From Dictyobacter kobayashii (GTDB lineage: Bacteria > Chloroflexota > Ktedonobacteria > Ktedonobacterales > Ktedonobacteraceae): a stretch of DNA of 64,000 bases. Position 1 is the first letter of the stretch; each line of letters begins with the position of its first letter. A program made the position numbers and the translations under genes. Where the stretch lies: NCBI RefSeq assembly GCF_003967555.1, contig NZ_BIFS01000002.1, positions 1 to 64,000 of the forward strand. The letters run 5' to 3'. Of the stretch, positions 46,265-55,268 are shown in pieces. The notes beneath the pieces are model-generated. The model did not search any database, was not told the origin of the DNA, and saw nothing but the letters and a program-made list of their open reading frames with translations.

Positions 46265-47062
46265 ATGCAAAATACACAACAGCCAAGAACCGATCTGCAA
46301 GGAAAAGTCGCGATTGTCACAGGCGCAAGTAGCGGTATTGGTGAAGCTATCGCCGAGGAATTGGTAAAACGTAATGCATATGTCGCACTCACAGCACGAC
46401 GCGAGGATCGCTTGCAAGAACTTGAACAACGACTGAGAGGCATTGGCAATGCTGAAATACTCACCGTACCTGGCGATGTGAGTAAACCAGAGGACGTACA
46501 GCAGCTGGTGAATCAAACGGTACAGCGCTGGGGAAAACTCGATATAGTCGTTGCAAATGCTGGCTTTGGCTACCGTGCACATATTGTCGATGGTGATATC
46601 CAACGCTGGAAGAATCTGCTCAATACCAACGTCTACGGCTTGCTCCTGACATTAAAGTATGGTGTACAAAAATTGTTGGAGAACGGTAGCGGCCATGTCA
46701 TTGTCACATCATCTATTGCTGGTCGCCAGGTGACAGCGGGAGGAGCAGTCTATAGTGGCAGTAAATTCGCGGTCAACGCCATCGCCGAGGCACTTCGCCA
46801 GGAGGTCGGACAGCAAGGTGTGCGTGTCACCACGGTCGAACCAGGAGCAGTCGTTACCGAGTTCGCCGAGGTCGCAGGCTATTCATCTGAGGTCATCGAG
46901 GCTATCAAACAAATGGAGCCGCTACAAGCCAGTGATATTGCACGTGTCATCATTCAGGCGCTTGAGCAGCCAGCACATGTCGATATCGCGGAGTTGACCG
47001 TCTATCCTACAAAGCAAACGGGGCAGGGTGTCTTCGCCAACACGGATAAACGTCAGCAGTAA
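46265..47062 (+). CDS. Short-chain dehydrogenase/reductase
   Basis: The protein has 265 residues. VAIVTGASSGIGEAIAEELV carries the Rossmann TGxxxGxG motif. VVANAGFGYRA is the NAG motif. The catalytic Ser is in VTSSIAGRQV and the Tyr/Lys pair in AVYSGSKFAVNA. It resembles the broad classical SDR group acting on small carbonyl compounds in the cytosol. GGAGGATAC precedes the ATG at 46265. A strong terminator at 47187-47230 closes the transcript. Confidence 0.92.
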   Translation: MQNTQQPRTDLQGKVAIVTGASSGIGEAIAEELVKRNAYVALTARREDRLQELEQRLRGIGNAEILTVPGDVSKPEDVQQLVNQTVQRWGKLDIVVANAGFGYRAHIVDGDIQRWKNLLNTNVYGLLLTLKYGVQKLLENGSGHVIVTSSIAGRQVTAGGAVYSGSKFAVNAIAEALRQEVGQQGVRVTTVEPGAVVTEFAEVAGYSSEVIEAIKQMEPLQASDIARVIIQALEQPAHVDIAELTVYPTKQTGQGVFANTDKRQQ

Positions 47063-47186
47063 TATGATGCTTTGACGTGATCAAGGTCTTTTTTCGGTAC
47101 AGGTAACTTGTCGCTGAAGCGGCATTGAAGCATACGTAGGTCCCCCTATTCCTACGGGTGGCGCAACGAGATTACCGATATCAGAA

Positions 47187-47230
47187 ACTGATCGTCTGAA
47201 CGAGCCTGTTCGCTCGTTCAGACGATCAGT
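47187..47230 (+). terminator. 19-bp perfect hairpin with T-rich tail
   Basis: Arms actgatcgtctgaacgagc (47187-47205) and gctcgttcagacgatcagt (47212-47230) are exact complements with the loop ctgttc, followed by tttccttttttcc. This is a classical intrinsic terminator for the SDR gene. Confidence 0.85.
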
Positions 47231-47370
47231 TTTCCTTTTTTCCGAAGACGAAAGATACAGATCTCGGGTCATACACAGCTTTGCTGAAACAGCGTTCACT
47301 TGCTTTTCATTGATAGAGATAAAATGAGAAACTCTTCGCGGAATAGAAGCCCACAACGTTTTCACGAGGA

Positions 47371-47680
47371 GTTGATGATGGAAGGGACTACGCTTCTCAC
47401 TCTTTCAAAGAGATTGCGTATCACACGATGCCTCCAGGAGGAAAATGTGTTCGTCATCGAAGTGCTTTCAGAACAGAGATCGGCCTGCTGCCCACTTTGT
47501 ACCCAAGAGTCAGATTGTAAATGTGGGTAAGAATCAGCAATAGATGTGGGGCGTCGCAATTGGCGTTGGTTTCGTCAATTTCGCCCATACGACCCGTAAC
47601 TTTGTGATTCGCCAAAGCGTGTTTTGGCAATGGAACGCCGTAAAGTTTTTCGGATAGGCACATTCTTGACGAGTTACCAT
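47371..47680 (+). pseudogene. ISL3-family transposase N-terminal remnant
   Basis: The plus strand reads LLTLSKRLRITRCLQEENVF and VIEVLSEQRSACCPLCTQES. This is the start of an ISL3 transposase with its CxxC zinc knuckle. A stop occurs at 47528-47530 and scattered frames beyond retain RRNWRWFRQFRPYD. Only about 100 codons can be traced. The tautomerase gene begins just downstream. Confidence 0.65.
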
Positions 47681-47695
47681 ATGAAGGAGGCTATC

Positions 47696-48106
47696 ATGCC
47701 ACTCTATACATGTATAACGCAGGAAGGAACCCTCTCCACTGAACAGCGGGCCTTTATCGCCACAGAGATCACTCGTATCCATACAACATACACCGGGGCT
47801 CCCGCGAGCTTTGTGCGGGTCATTTTCGAGACCGTAGCGCCCGAGAGTATCTTTGCAAGCGGCAGGCCTGCCGTCAACGCCTTTATACTAGGCATCATTC
47901 GGGCGGGCCGCAGCACAGAAGTCAGGGCACAGTTGCAAAACGATCTTTGGACCATGTACAAAAACGTCACTGGTCTGACGGACGAGCAACTCTTCTTAGC
48001 GGTTATAGAGGTTCCCGCGAGCAACGCAATGGAACTGGGTGCGATCTTGCCTGAGCCAGGGCACGAAGCCGATTGGTTCACCAGCCACGGCCTGACCAAT
48101 CAGTAA
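47696..48106 (+). CDS. Tautomerase-family protein
   Basis: From the ATG at 47696 (AAGGAGG six bases upstream) the protein has 136 residues. After Met removal Pro2 would be the catalytic N-terminal proline (MPLYTCITQEGTLSTEQRAF). FVRVIFETVAPESIFASG and FILGIIRAGRSTEVRAQLQN resemble the malonate-semialdehyde-decarboxylase/CHMI branch. These proteins catalyse keto-enol tautomerisation or dehalogenation in aromatic-compound degradation. The longer upstream frame begins in IS debris and is not credible. Confidence 0.85.
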   Translation: MPLYTCITQEGTLSTEQRAFIATEITRIHTTYTGAPASFVRVIFETVAPESIFASGRPAVNAFILGIIRAGRSTEVRAQLQNDLWTMYKNVTGLTDEQLFLAVIEVPASNAMELGAILPEPGHEADWFTSHGLTNQ

Positions 48107-48343
48107 GTGTGAGCTTTACTCCCTTTGGGCGAGATCGTGTTTTTCACAAAGGAAGAGGTCGGATCCGGAGCAGGAGTCCGCGAACAAATATCATGCGCGT
48201 GCCGTGCACTGGTGGTGCCAATCTTTGCTTTGTAACACACGTTCCCACCGGTGATAATGTCATGACTGGATGCCAGGCAAAGCGCAAGCTGACAACATCA
48301 GTTCTTGATGCGTTATGGCGGGTTGAGGTGCAAGCCTACGATG
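48107..48343. other. Intergenic between convergent genes
   Basis: About 240 bases without a supported gene; a short frame overlapping the UvrA-like stop is a shadow. Confidence 0.35.
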
Positions 48344-50878
48344 TCAATTTCCTATAAACGCCGCCAGGTAGGGTGCTGTCTTACTTTCTTTTATAGTTGC
48401 CACCTTGCTCGGCGGGCCTGCCGCTACGATTTTCCCTCCCTCGTCTCCCGCGCCCGGACCGATGTCTATGACCCAATCGCTACTGGCCACCATACGCATA
48501 TCTTGCTCGACCACGATCACAGTATTTCCGGCATCCACAAGGCTGTTGAGCTGTATCATCAGTTTATCTACATCTGCGGGATGCAGGCCGGTCGTAGGCT
48601 CATCCAATATGTACAGTGTATATCCCTTTCCCGCACGCTGCAACTCCGTCGCGAGCTTGATACGTTGCGCCTCGCCGCCAGAGAGCTCTGGCGCTGGTTG
48701 CCCCAGGCGCAGGTATCCCACCCCGACTTCACGCAATACATCCAGGGAACGCTGTAAAGGTGGCTCCTCCTGAAAAAAGGCCTTTGCTTCATCCACCGTC
48801 ATCGCCAGCACATCTGCTATGTTTTTATCGCGATAGACGATCTCCAGCGTTTTCGCATTATAGCGCGCACCGTGGCAGGTAGGACACGGCGCATACACAC
48901 TTGGGAGGAAAAGGAGTTCTATCATTACTGAACCCTCTCCCTGGCAGGTTGCGCAACGCCCCTTCGGCACGTTAAAGGAGAAGCGCCCCGCGTCATAACG
49001 ACGTGCCTTTGCCATCTTCGTAGCTGCAAACAGCTGACGCACGTGGTCAAATAAGCCGGTATACGTGGCAAGATTAGAGCGGGGCGTGCGGCCAATCGGT
49101 TTCTGGTCCACCACGACCAATCGTTTGATGTTTTCCATTCCTGCTGTAATCTTACCGCTTTCGTTCACTGGTTCCGGCCGCCTCAGTTCTTCACCCTCTT
49201 CTGGCGCAGGCGCTTCGTAACCCAGGCGTGCTGATAGCAGGTCCACCACAGCCTGGCTCACCAGACTGGACTTTCCCGATCCTGAGACACCCGTGACGGT
49301 GACGAACACCCCCAATGGAAAGGCAACGTCAAGTTGATTGAGGTTATTGCGTGCGATGCCCTCCAGAATGAACCATCCGTGGGGTTTGCGCGGTTCGCGA
49401 TATGGCATCCTCTCTTCGCAAAAAAGATAGCGGCGCGTGCTGGACGCGGAGACCTTTGAAAGGCCGGGAAGTTCGCCGCTATAGAGCACCTGACCCCCCT
49501 GGTCCCCTGGGCCAGGTCCGACATCGATCACCCATTCTGCATGGCGAATCACATCAAGATCATGTTCTACAATAAACAGGGAATTGCCTGCGGCTTTGAG
49601 TTTATCCAGCGCTCTTAGCAGTGCGGCGGTATCGGCTGGATGCAGTCCCGCGGAAGGCTCATCCAGTACATAGACAACACCAAATAAATTGGAGTAGATC
49701 TGCGTGGCCAGGCGCAACCGTTGTAGCTCGCCAGGGGAAAGCGTTGGTGAACTCCGCTCCATCAGCAGATATCCTAAGCCAAGGTCCAGTAATAGTGACA
49801 GGCGCGCATATAGATTCTGCGCAATCTGCTGCGCAACCGCGACACGCTCAGGATGGGACTCTATCTCCTTCTTCTTAAACGCCTTCCCAGTGGCATACCG
49901 CTCCATTACGGCTGCCAGTTGCTTCAGTGGCAGTCGGGCCATTTCAGCGATATCCCGCCCGTCAAATTTGACAGCCAGTGCTTCTTTTCTCAGCCGCTTC
50001 CCATGGCATTCAGGGCATATTCTACTGATCATGTAGCGCGCGACTCTTTTTTTCATCGACGCACTCTCTGTATTCGCAAATGTGTGCATCACATGCCTTT
50101 TTGCACTGGTGAACGTACCCTGATAACTCGGTTCCATCCTCCGTCTGTGGGCTTCTCTGACCTCTTCGGGCGTAAAGCCCGCATAGACAGGTACCACTGG
50201 TTGCTCATCCGTAAACAATATCCAGTCACGTTCTGCCTTTGGTAATTCGCGCCACGGCTTATCTACATCGTGACCCAGCGACACCAGGATGTCGCGAAGA
50301 TTTTGTCCCTGCCAGGCGGTTGGCCATGCCGCCACTGCCCGTTCGCGAATAGTGAGGGAATCGTCCGGAACCATGGAACGTTCTGTGACATCGTATATTC
50401 TGCCTAATCCATGGCAAACAGGGCATGCCCCCATGGGTGTGTTGGGGGAAAAGTATTCCGAGTCCATAAACTTCACGTCAGGTGGATAGTCCCCTGTACG
50501 TGAATAGAGCATGCGCAACAAATTTGACAACGTCGTCACACTTCCTACCGTAGAACGTGTGGTAGGCAGCCCTCGTTGCTGCTGCAGCGCCACCGCCGGG
50601 GGAAGTCCTTCAATTTCATCTACTTTAGGCACGGGCATCTGGTGAAATAAACGCCGCGCATAAGGAGAGACGGATTCAAGATAACGGCGCTCTGCTTCAG
50701 CATACAAAGTCCCAAATGCCAGAGAGGTTTTCCCTGAGCCGGATACACCTGTAAATACCACCAGGGTATCACGGGGAATGATAAGGTTCACATTCTTCAG
50801 ATTGTGCTCACGTGCGCCGCGTACACACACAAAGCGTGTATCTTTGGCCACGGAGACGTTGGAATTGTGGTTCAGCAT
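48344..50878 (-). CDS. UvrA-like ABC-ATPase without the full UvrB-binding insertion
   Basis: The protein has 844 residues compared with about 940 for canonical UvrA. ATPase 1 has Walker A VFTGVSGSGKTSLAFGTLYA and signature LSPGELQRLRLATQI. ATPase 2 has TGVSGSGKSSL and LSGGEAQRIKLATEL, with LDEPTTGLHPADVDKL. Both zinc knuckles survive (CPVCHGLG...CPECHGKR and CATCQGEG...CPTCHGAR). The shorter length and the compact region after Walker A suggest a UvrA2/DrrC-type paralogue tied to drug resistance rather than the housekeeping repair protein. It is a soluble DNA-binding ATPase. Start at 50878 fits the family N-terminus. Confidence 0.9.
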   Translation of the reverse strand: MLNHNSNVSVAKDTRFVCVRGAREHNLKNVNLIIPRDTLVVFTGVSGSGKTSLAFGTLYAEAERRYLESVSPYARRLFHQMPVPKVDEIEGLPPAVALQQQRGLPTTRSTVGSVTTLSNLLRMLYSRTGDYPPDVKFMDSEYFSPNTPMGACPVCHGLGRIYDVTERSMVPDDSLTIRERAVAAWPTAWQGQNLRDILVSLGHDVDKPWRELPKAERDWILFTDEQPVVPVYAGFTPEEVREAHRRRMEPSYQGTFTSAKRHVMHTFANTESASMKKRVARYMISRICPECHGKRLRKEALAVKFDGRDIAEMARLPLKQLAAVMERYATGKAFKKKEIESHPERVAVAQQIAQNLYARLSLLLDLGLGYLLMERSSPTLSPGELQRLRLATQIYSNLFGVVYVLDEPSAGLHPADTAALLRALDKLKAAGNSLFIVEHDLDVIRHAEWVIDVGPGPGDQGGQVLYSGELPGLSKVSASSTRRYLFCEERMPYREPRKPHGWFILEGIARNNLNQLDVAFPLGVFVTVTGVSGSGKSSLVSQAVVDLLSARLGYEAPAPEEGEELRRPEPVNESGKITAGMENIKRLVVVDQKPIGRTPRSNLATYTGLFDHVRQLFAATKMAKARRYDAGRFSFNVPKGRCATCQGEGSVMIELLFLPSVYAPCPTCHGARYNAKTLEIVYRDKNIADVLAMTVDEAKAFFQEEPPLQRSLDVLREVGVGYLRLGQPAPELSGGEAQRIKLATELQRAGKGYTLYILDEPTTGLHPADVDKLMIQLNSLVDAGNTVIVVEQDMRMVASSDWVIDIGPGAGDEGGKIVAAGPPSKVATIKESKTAPYLAAFIGN

Positions 50879-51257
50879 GCCTGCTCCTATACATTCACCT
50901 ATCTGCTATGCTCTGCTATACGGCTCGCATTTCTTATTAGCGTCAAAATGGTGCTGACTGGATGATAACATAGGAGCAAAAAAGGCAGTGGATCTTATCA
51001 ACGCGCTCAATGAAACTGATCTTCGCGTTACTTGTGCCTGTAGCGATCAAATGTTACCACTAGCTCTACAATTATCGCTTTTGCTGCAATGTGACTCATC
51101 ATAACGGTAATGTCCTGTGGCAGATAACTGGCTGACGGAGGCTATCTCTCGGCTCCATCACAGGCGACTCTTTTTTCAGGCGCTCATCGCCTGTGATGGA
51201 TGGCGCACAGGAGCACGCCAGTTATCGCCGCGCCATCACAGAGCTCTGCCTGGCGCT
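50879..51257. other. Intergenic with a hairpin
   Basis: About 380 bases holding the UvrA-like promoter on the minus strand and a hairpin (51154-51200). No gene is supported. Confidence 0.35.
51154..51200 (-). terminator. 14-bp hairpin downstream of the decarboxylase operon
   Basis: tccatcacaggcga (51154-51167) and tcgcctgtgatgga (51187-51200) are exact complements with a 19-base loop that includes a T-run. It begins 58 bases beyond the subunit D stop. Confidence 0.6.
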
Positions 51258-51494
51258 TTACGATTTCTTCTTGCGTGGCACACCAATGGCGGGCGTAATC
51301 ATCGCCTGTTCAATCATTGCTGGCGTCAATTTAAAATCTTTGTTGTACAGCGCTGGATTGGTAATCTCCTCTGCTTCGGTTGAACGCCAGGTGAACAAAC
51401 AACGCGGGCAACGATACATAACCCAGACGCCCCTGACGGGCGATTCGGTCAGGACCGAGCCATTGAGATCATCGCAACGGGGACAGGTGGGCAT
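51258..51494 (-). CDS. bsdD: Non-oxidative hydroxyarylic acid decarboxylase subunit D
   Basis: The protein has 78 residues. TCPRCDDLNGSVLTESPVRG, WVMYRCPRCLFTWRSTE and NPALYNKDFKLTP are characteristic of the small BsdD/VdcD/YclD subunit. Two CxxC pairs suggest a zinc ribbon. Its job in the vanillate or 4-hydroxybenzoate decarboxylase system is uncertain; it is needed for full activity in some bacteria. The ATG at 51494 overlaps the last base of the UbiD gene stop, so translation is coupled. Confidence 0.92.
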   Translation of the reverse strand: MPTCPRCDDLNGSVLTESPVRGVWVMYRCPRCLFTWRSTEAEEITNPALYNKDFKLTPAMIEQAMITPAIGVPRKKKS

Positions 51495-52936
51495 TATGTC
51501 TTTCCTCCTTTCTGTTTCTTGACGTCGTTAAGAATCTTCTGGTGCCAATGCGCTGTCGTTGGCGGCGGATCGATCAGCAGCGTTTTCTCCCCACGTATAT
51601 CGGGTGGCTGTGGGATTGTAGCATCAAGGATCAGTTTATGGCTCATGCCCGGTGGATCAGAACTCGGGTCGAGCGAAATGATGGAAGCCGTTGGCACGAC
51701 CACCAGGTCCTTGTTCGGCGTGAAGCGCGTGGAGAGCGCCCACATCACCTGTTTCAGGTCGAAGGGATCAATATCATCATCCACGACGATCACAATTTTA
51801 CAGTAGCCGATGCCATGTGTGGTGGTGATGGTGCGTAAACCGACCGCTTTGGCAAAGCCACCGACGCGACCCGCCGTTCTTGTCGAGACGATGGCGACCA
51901 GGCCATTGAGGTAGGTCGCGTTGACCGCCTCGACCTCTGGATAGGCGTCTTTCAGTTGCGTATAGATGGCGACACAGGTATTAATGCCGATCAAGTAATC
52001 GATCTCGGTCCAGGGGATACCGATATAGACGTGCTCATAGATTGGATTGGTGCGATGGTAGATCGCGTTGATCTTGATTACCGGCTGACGCCTGATCCCT
52101 GAATAGGCACCGGTAAACTCACCAAAGGGTCCTTCTATCTCCCGTTCCCCCTCGAGCATCTCCCCTTCCAGAACGATTTCCGCGCCCCATGGCAGATCCA
52201 ATCCTGTGCGCTTGCCCTTCACCACTTTGTATGGTTCTCCCTGCATCGCGCCCGCCATCTTATATTCAGACTGGTTGTAGAGCAGGGGCGAGCCTGCAAT
52301 GGTCGTAATCACCGGTTCATTGCCAATCGTGATGGCAATCGGCAAATTCTCTCCACGTTCTTCTGCTGCGTACAGGTGTGCCGCCGCGTCATGAAACGGC
52401 AAGACCTGAATGCCCAGGTGATCCTTGCCCTTGACCTGGATGCGATAGATCCCCACATTTTGCAGATCAAAGTCATCGGGATGATTTGGATCACGCGTCA
52501 CTGTACAGGCCTTGTCGATATAGCATCCAGCATCATACATATTTAAGCGAAAGAGTGGCAGCGTGTCGTACAGGTTGATGTTACTGGTGATCTCATGTTC
52601 GTAGAACGGCGCGTCCTGGACGTATTCCACCTCCATCGGATACGTGTTCCAGCGGCGCACAAACTCGAAAAACTGCTCTTTCACCGCCGTGGTCTTGGGG
52701 ATATTGAGCATCAAGGCATGATTCGCCCAGGAACCAAGTATATTCATCGCGATTTGCGCGTTGTGATAGCTGCGAATCTTTTTGAAGTGCAGCGCCGGCG
52801 CCTGGTCACCCAGGTAATTGACGGCGCGACCCGCTGCCCCCAGATCAGGCTCCAGGTTGACCTCCTCGTCGATGTTGAGAAGCTGCCCCTCGTCCTGCAG
52901 GCGTTGCATAAATGCTCGTAAGTCTTTGTAGGCCAA
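51494..52936 (-). CDS. bsdC: UbiD-family hydroxyarylic acid decarboxylase, subunit C
   Basis: The protein has 480 residues, the usual length for UbiD/BsdC. DLRAFMQRLQDEGQLLNIDE is the N-terminus. GIYRIQVKGKDHLGIQVLPF, the prenyl-FMN and metal-binding region with EREIEGPFGEFTGAY (conserved acidic residues), and KIVIVVDDDIDPFDLKQVMW follow. It would remove CO2 from phenolic acids such as 4-hydroxybenzoate or vanillate using prenylated FMN. It lies between the UbiX-type subunit B (10 bases upstream) and subunit D. GGAGAGAAGGTAG precedes the ATG. Confidence 0.95.
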   Translation of the reverse strand: MAYKDLRAFMQRLQDEGQLLNIDEEVNLEPDLGAAGRAVNYLGDQAPALHFKKIRSYHNAQIAMNILGSWANHALMLNIPKTTAVKEQFFEFVRRWNTYPMEVEYVQDAPFYEHEITSNINLYDTLPLFRLNMYDAGCYIDKACTVTRDPNHPDDFDLQNVGIYRIQVKGKDHLGIQVLPFHDAAAHLYAAEERGENLPIAITIGNEPVITTIAGSPLLYNQSEYKMAGAMQGEPYKVVKGKRTGLDLPWGAEIVLEGEMLEGEREIEGPFGEFTGAYSGIRRQPVIKINAIYHRTNPIYEHVYIGIPWTEIDYLIGINTCVAIYTQLKDAYPEVEAVNATYLNGLVAIVSTRTAGRVGGFAKAVGLRTITTTHGIGYCKIVIVVDDDIDPFDLKQVMWALSTRFTPNKDLVVVPTASIISLDPSSDPPGMSHKLILDATIPQPPDIRGEKTLLIDPPPTTAHWHQKILNDVKKQKGGKT

Positions 52937-52946
52937 GCTTGTACCT

Positions 52947-53567
52947 CTACCTTCTCTCCTTGTGCATGGGAAAGCTCTGTTCCCCGTTATTCATTTGCCA
53001 GCGTTGAAACAGGTCATGCTCCAGAGGGATGTCAAACAGATCCAGGATGCGGTTAACTGTTTGATTGATAATGTCATCCAGGGTGGTTGGGTGATGATAA
53101 AAGGCCGGATCGGGCGGCATGATGATCGCTCCTATTTCGGTGGCCAGTGCCATCATGCGGATATGCCCGAGATGGAGGGGCGTTTCTCGTACGACCAGCA
53201 CCAAGAGACGGCGATCTTTCAACACGACATCCGCAGCCCGTAACAGGAGATTGTCGGAGTAGGAATAGACGATGCCCGAAAGCGTTTTGATGGAGCAGGG
53301 CACGACGACCATGCCGAGCGTTTGGAAGGAGCCGGAAGAGAGCGTTGCCGCGATGTCGCTGATCTTGTATACGCGATCTGCCAGCTCTTCCACCTGTGCG
53401 ATAGAATACACCGTCTCCAGTAGCACGGTCCGTTTGGCGGCCGCGCTCATGATCAGATGCGTTTCGATCAGGTCGACCGTCTGCAAAACCTCAAGCAGAC
53501 GTATGCCGTAAATGACCCCGCTCGCTCCTGAAATGCCGACAATCAGTTTTTTCTTCCGCTCACACAT
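52947..53567 (-). CDS. bsdB: UbiX-like flavin prenyltransferase, subunit B
   Basis: The protein has 206 residues. KLIVGISGASGVIYGIRLLE is the FMN-binding N-terminus, SSGSFQTLGMVVVPCSIKTL is the signature strand and DRRLLVLVVRETPLHLGHIR follows. IIMPPDPAFYHHP is typical near the prenyl site. It makes prenylated FMN for the downstream UbiD subunit and belongs to the BsdB/PadB branch. It is the first gene of the bsdBCD cluster. GGAGACAACC precedes the ATG at 53567. Confidence 0.95.
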   Translation of the reverse strand: MCERKKKLIVGISGASGVIYGIRLLEVLQTVDLIETHLIMSAAAKRTVLLETVYSIAQVEELADRVYKISDIAATLSSGSFQTLGMVVVPCSIKTLSGIVYSYSDNLLLRAADVVLKDRRLLVLVVRETPLHLGHIRMMALATEIGAIIMPPDPAFYHHPTTLDDIINQTVNRILDLFDIPLEHDLFQRWQMNNGEQSFPMHKERR

Positions 53568-53685
53568 ACGGTTGTCTCCTCAGTGCATCGCAGCCGCAAC
53601 TGCGCATCGCGGCAACAAGCAGACATGCGATACCCGAAGCTGATTATCGCTCCTGTGACCGCACGTGTCCTACTTTGACGCACGT

Positions 53686-54057
53686 TTATTTTTTCTCCTG
53701 GTGTATAATCAAACGATTCTGTGCAGGATCGTAGGCATAGAACTCCTTGCCATGGAAGGTGTCAATGACGTTTCCCGGCGTACATCCCACCGAGGTAAAA
53801 TGTTTGATCGCGGCATCGATATCCGTTACTTCCAGGACAATACTGGCGGTAGAGCGTGTATCGTGCATAAATTCCGGGCGATTATCCGGGCGCGGTTTGA
53901 ACAGGCCGATACGCAGATCTGGCAGTTGATATTCTACATACACATCCTTGATGTGCCGCGTCGGTTCCTGTTGCAGGATCTTGCTATAGAATTGTTTCAT
54001 GGTATCGAAATCAATGGCCGCTATAGCGAGACGTCCGTACCTATACAAAGAAGCCAC
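53686..54057 (-). CDS. VOC-family (glyoxalase/dioxygenase fold) protein A
   Basis: The GTG at 54057 has AAAGGAG eight bases upstream and gives 123 residues. The fold pattern is YRYGRLAIAAIDFDTMKQFY, YVEYQLPDLRIGLFKPRPDN, STASIVLEVTDIDAAIKHF and FYAYDPAQNRLIIHQE. A single betaalphabetabetabeta module pair is present. The role may be ring-cleavage, lyase or resistance. It resembles the next gene (54176-54550) closely enough to be a tandem duplicate. It is about 120 bases upstream of bsdB on the same strand. Confidence 0.85.
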   Translation of the reverse strand: MASLYRYGRLAIAAIDFDTMKQFYSKILQQEPTRHIKDVYVEYQLPDLRIGLFKPRPDNRPEFMHDTRSTASIVLEVTDIDAAIKHFTSVGCTPGNVIDTFHGKEFYAYDPAQNRLIIHQEKK

Positions 54058-54175
54058 GATGTCTCTCCTTTCTCACGCGCACGCAAAGTGCTGCTTTCCC
54101 GGGCTGGATAAGAGTGAACGTTGCTGTTGCCATTGTCTGCTGTCGCCGCAGATAATGGCATCGATACTCCCTTGC

Positions 54176-54550
54176 TTAGCTCCAGGACTGATGGATAATT
54201 AAGCGATTTTGTTCAGGATCATAGGCGTAAATTTCTCGTCCGTGCGCGGCCTCAATAATTGCTCCCGGTGGTGCGTATCCCAGCGACTTTAAGCGATCGA
54301 TCGCCGCATCCAGGTCATCTACCTCAAGGCAGATGCTCATCGGATTTTTTCCCACTGTGGAGAACTCTTCTTTATGGTCCTCGTGCGGACGAAAAATGCC
54401 CAGGCGCAGGTTGCCCAGGTGGAACTCGACGTAACTATGTGGAACGACCTCCACTGGCTCTTGTTGAAATAATTGTCGATAAAATTGCGTCATCTTTTCC
54501 AGGTCGAATGCTGATAAGGTGACGAAGCCGCTAACACATTGAAATGCCAC
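54176..54550 (-). CDS. VOC-family (glyoxalase/dioxygenase fold) protein B
   Basis: A GTG at 54550 follows AAGGAG six bases upstream; the protein has 124 residues. FVTLSAFDLEKMTQFYRQLF, YVEFHLGNLRLGIFRPHEDH, MSICLEVDDLDAAIDRLKSL and IYAYDPEQNRLIIHQS place it in the VOC family. It is paralogous to the neighbour at 53686-54057, with matching FxxYDPxQNRLIIHQ ends. Metal ligands are not obvious. An upstream ATG at 54577 lacks a site. Confidence 0.85.
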   Translation of the reverse strand: MAFQCVSGFVTLSAFDLEKMTQFYRQLFQQEPVEVVPHSYVEFHLGNLRLGIFRPHEDHKEEFSTVGKNPMSICLEVDDLDAAIDRLKSLGYAPPGAIIEAAHGREIYAYDPEQNRLIIHQSWS

Positions 54551-54903
54551 TGTTTTCTCCTTGCCCGCCCTTTCCATTTTCGAAAGTGAAATTATTTTTA
54601 GTGGTTATCTTCTTTTTATTTATACATCACATATAAACGATGAGCAGCATAAAAATAAATTTCTGTTGCAAGAGGAAGGCTATTATGTAAATTTCTCATC
54701 TATATATCGTCGTTTAGATATATATTATATATGTATCACGAAGGCGCGCCAAAAAAGATGCTATGGATGTCTATGCGCATGTGGGGGAGCGTTACAGGCT
54801 ACGTGCCTGTGTGATTTCACACTGTGGTCTTGACCCGTTATCATCGAGGGGCAAAACAATTTTTGCAGTCGAATGAGCGGGAGGGGAGTCTCTGGGTGGG
54901 TAT
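54551..54903. other. AT-rich intergenic promoter zone
   Basis: About 350 bases, strongly AT-rich at 54580-54740, as expected for a promoter of the VOC/bsd genes. No gene is supported. Confidence 0.45.
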
Positions 54904-55146
54904 TTGGAAGCGTTGGAACGAGCATTGAGCCAGGCTTTTTATCTGGCAAATAACAAAGAATTATATGTGTTTAATCATATTTTACATGGTGTCCTCAATC
55001 CTTTAGAGGGGATAGGGCCAAAAGAGTTACGTATTGCAGGACTACTGCAGAGCTTTGTTCAGGGAGAATTGATCAAAAAGATATGGAAAGGGACCTTCTG
55101 GCACGTCATATCTGGCAATTCCACATTTCTCACCACCAAATGGTAG
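54904..55146 (+). CDS. Short ORF of unknown function, possibly a gene fragment
   Basis: A TTG-started frame of 80 residues reads LERALSQAFYLANNKELYVF, NHILHGVLNPLEGIGPKELR and IAGLLQSFVQGELIKKIWKG. The amphipathic, leucine-rich helical pattern looks like real protein rather than a shadow, but no family is recognised. There is no clear ribosome-binding site at the right distance. It could be the C-terminal end of a decayed gene. Confidence 0.35.
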   Translation: MEALERALSQAFYLANNKELYVFNHILHGVLNPLEGIGPKELRIAGLLQSFVQGELIKKIWKGTFWHVISGNSTFLTTKW

Positions 55147-55153
55147 ATAACCC

Positions 55154-55172
55154 TCCCGGTGATGAACCGGGA
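55154..55172 (-). terminator. Small hairpin downstream of the PfpI gene
   Basis: tcccggt (55154-55160) and accggga (55166-55172) pair around gatga, 97 bases beyond the PfpI stop. The stem is short. Confidence 0.35.
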
Positions 55173-55268
55173 AGGCATCTTTCACATCATGGAAGCAGGA
55201 AGAGAACTGCCCCCTGCTCCTCTTCCGAACTCCTCTCATGCCATGGTTGCGGTGCGATTTGCGTCTCG

